DNA of 6,231 bases from Vulcanimicrobiota bacterium (GTDB taxonomy: Bacteria > Vulcanimicrobiota > Vulcanimicrobiia > Vulcanimicrobiales > Vulcanimicrobiaceae). How positions within the stretch are numbered: position 1 is the stretch's first letter; every line of letters starts with the position of its first letter. Below the pieces are notes generated by a model. That model was not told the origin of the DNA. It searched no databases and saw nothing but the letters and a program-made list of their open reading frames with translations. Below, piece after piece: positions 5,838 through 6,231 of the stretch. The position numbers and the translations under genes are program-made. The stretch covers positions 1 through 6,231 of the forward strand of contig JAFAMK010000307.1 in the NCBI GenBank assembly GCA_019233415.1. Direction: 5' to 3'.

Positions 5838-6231
5838 TCAGTCGTTCAGCCCGACCTGGAACGTCAGCGGCACCGTCTTCGGCTCGCCGCGCTTTTCGAC
5901 CGACGTTCCGATCGCCATGAACTCGATGACGTGCGGCGTCCAGATGTGCGTCTTCTCGACGATCTGCATCCCGACGATTCCGTCGGCGCCGTGCGCCTCG
6001 GCCTCGGACTGCATGCGCCCCATCGCAAGTTCGCGCGCGTCGTAGATCGCTTCGGTGTAGTTGCCGAGCTCGACGTTGTTCCCGAGCGTGCGCATCGCCT
6101 GCGCGAAGCCCTGGTGCGCGATGTGGTAAACGCAGTTCCCGAGCACCAGCTCGCGCGGAACGTATCCGGTCGAGGTGACGAGCTTGTAGAAGTCTTGCAC
6201 CGAGAAGTCCGACGTGAACGGCTTGTTGTCG
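5838..6231 (-). CDS. YbjQ/UPF0145-like heavy-metal-binding domain protein, C-terminal part
   Basis: The frame is open to the right edge, so the start is missing; the visible 130 residues are the C-terminal part. A GTG at 6200 could be read as a start. However, the ten in-frame codons before it (DNKPFTSDFS) read like family sequence, so the gene continues beyond the window. The fragment carries one UPF0145/YbjQ-like domain: GNCVYH, then YDARELAMGRMQSEAEAHGADGIVGMQI and HVIEFMAIGT. Relatives I recall often carry two such domains, so another may lie outside. The 'heavy-metal-binding' family name rests on weak evidence, and no Cys cluster is seen here (a single Cys). It is the upstream partner of the TelA-family gene, 2 nt away. 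Confidence 0.85.
   Translation of the reverse strand, partial: DNKPFTSDFSVQDFYKLVTSTGYVPRELVLGNCVYHIAHQGFAQAMRTLGNNVELGNYTEAIYDARELAMGRMQSEAEAHGADGIVGMQIVEKTHIWTPHVIEFMAIGTSVEKRGEPKTVPLTFQVGLND

Noticed and set aside
5305..6045. 246-residue plus-strand open frame opposite the TelA and YbjQ-like genes
   Set aside because: Arg-rich shadow of two recognised genes, crossing their junction with no motif or plausible start signal.

Overview
This is a compact, gene-dense bacterial chromosomal window. It has high GC content, strongly G/C-biased third codon positions, GTG starts beside ATG starts, and almost no intergenic space. No RNA gene, CRISPR array, insertion sequence or phage gene was found. 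Gene content and style would fit a high-GC, little-cultured lineage such as Eremiobacterota/Vulcanimicrobiota, but this is an impression, not a determination.

Layout. (1) Positions 1-3566, minus strand: a tight operon secD - secF - HIRAN/RecQ-like helicase. The helicase is cut by the left window edge. secD and secF abut as TAGATG, and only 4 nt separate the secF stop from the helicase ATG. A good sigma70-type promoter (TTGACG, 17 nt, TACGAT on the minus strand) sits just ahead of secD. (2) Positions 3567-3689: a 123-nt divergent intergenic region holding the secD promoter, a weaker candidate promoter for the next gene, and several small palindromes. (3) Positions 3690-4681, plus strand: a Fur/PerR-family metalloregulator with a strong Shine-Dalgarno, followed within about 35 nt by a small 2-oxoglutarate/Fe(II) dioxygenase of the prolyl-4-hydroxylase type. 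(4) Positions 4678-6231, minus strand, convergent with the dioxygenase and sharing 4 bp with it: a UPF0145/YbjQ-like 'heavy-metal-binding' protein (cut by the right edge), then a TelA-family (toxic-anion-resistance) protein 2 nt downstream.

Functions. SecD and SecF form the proton-driven membrane unit that helps pull secreted proteins across the membrane behind SecYEG/SecA. The helicase probably rides on the sec transcript rather than joining its function. The Fur-like protein and Fe(II) dioxygenase make a plausible metal- or redox-responsive pair. The TelA/YbjQ pair is a stress-associated cassette whose biochemistry is not well known.

Most unusual features: a perfect 26-bp inverted repeat (78 bp overall) lying in frame inside the helicase N-terminus; a roughly 145-residue, basic-then-acidic, His-rich tail on SecF; and motif changes in both Sec proteins and in the Fur-like sensor site. 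I see no convincing wholly new multi-gene system.
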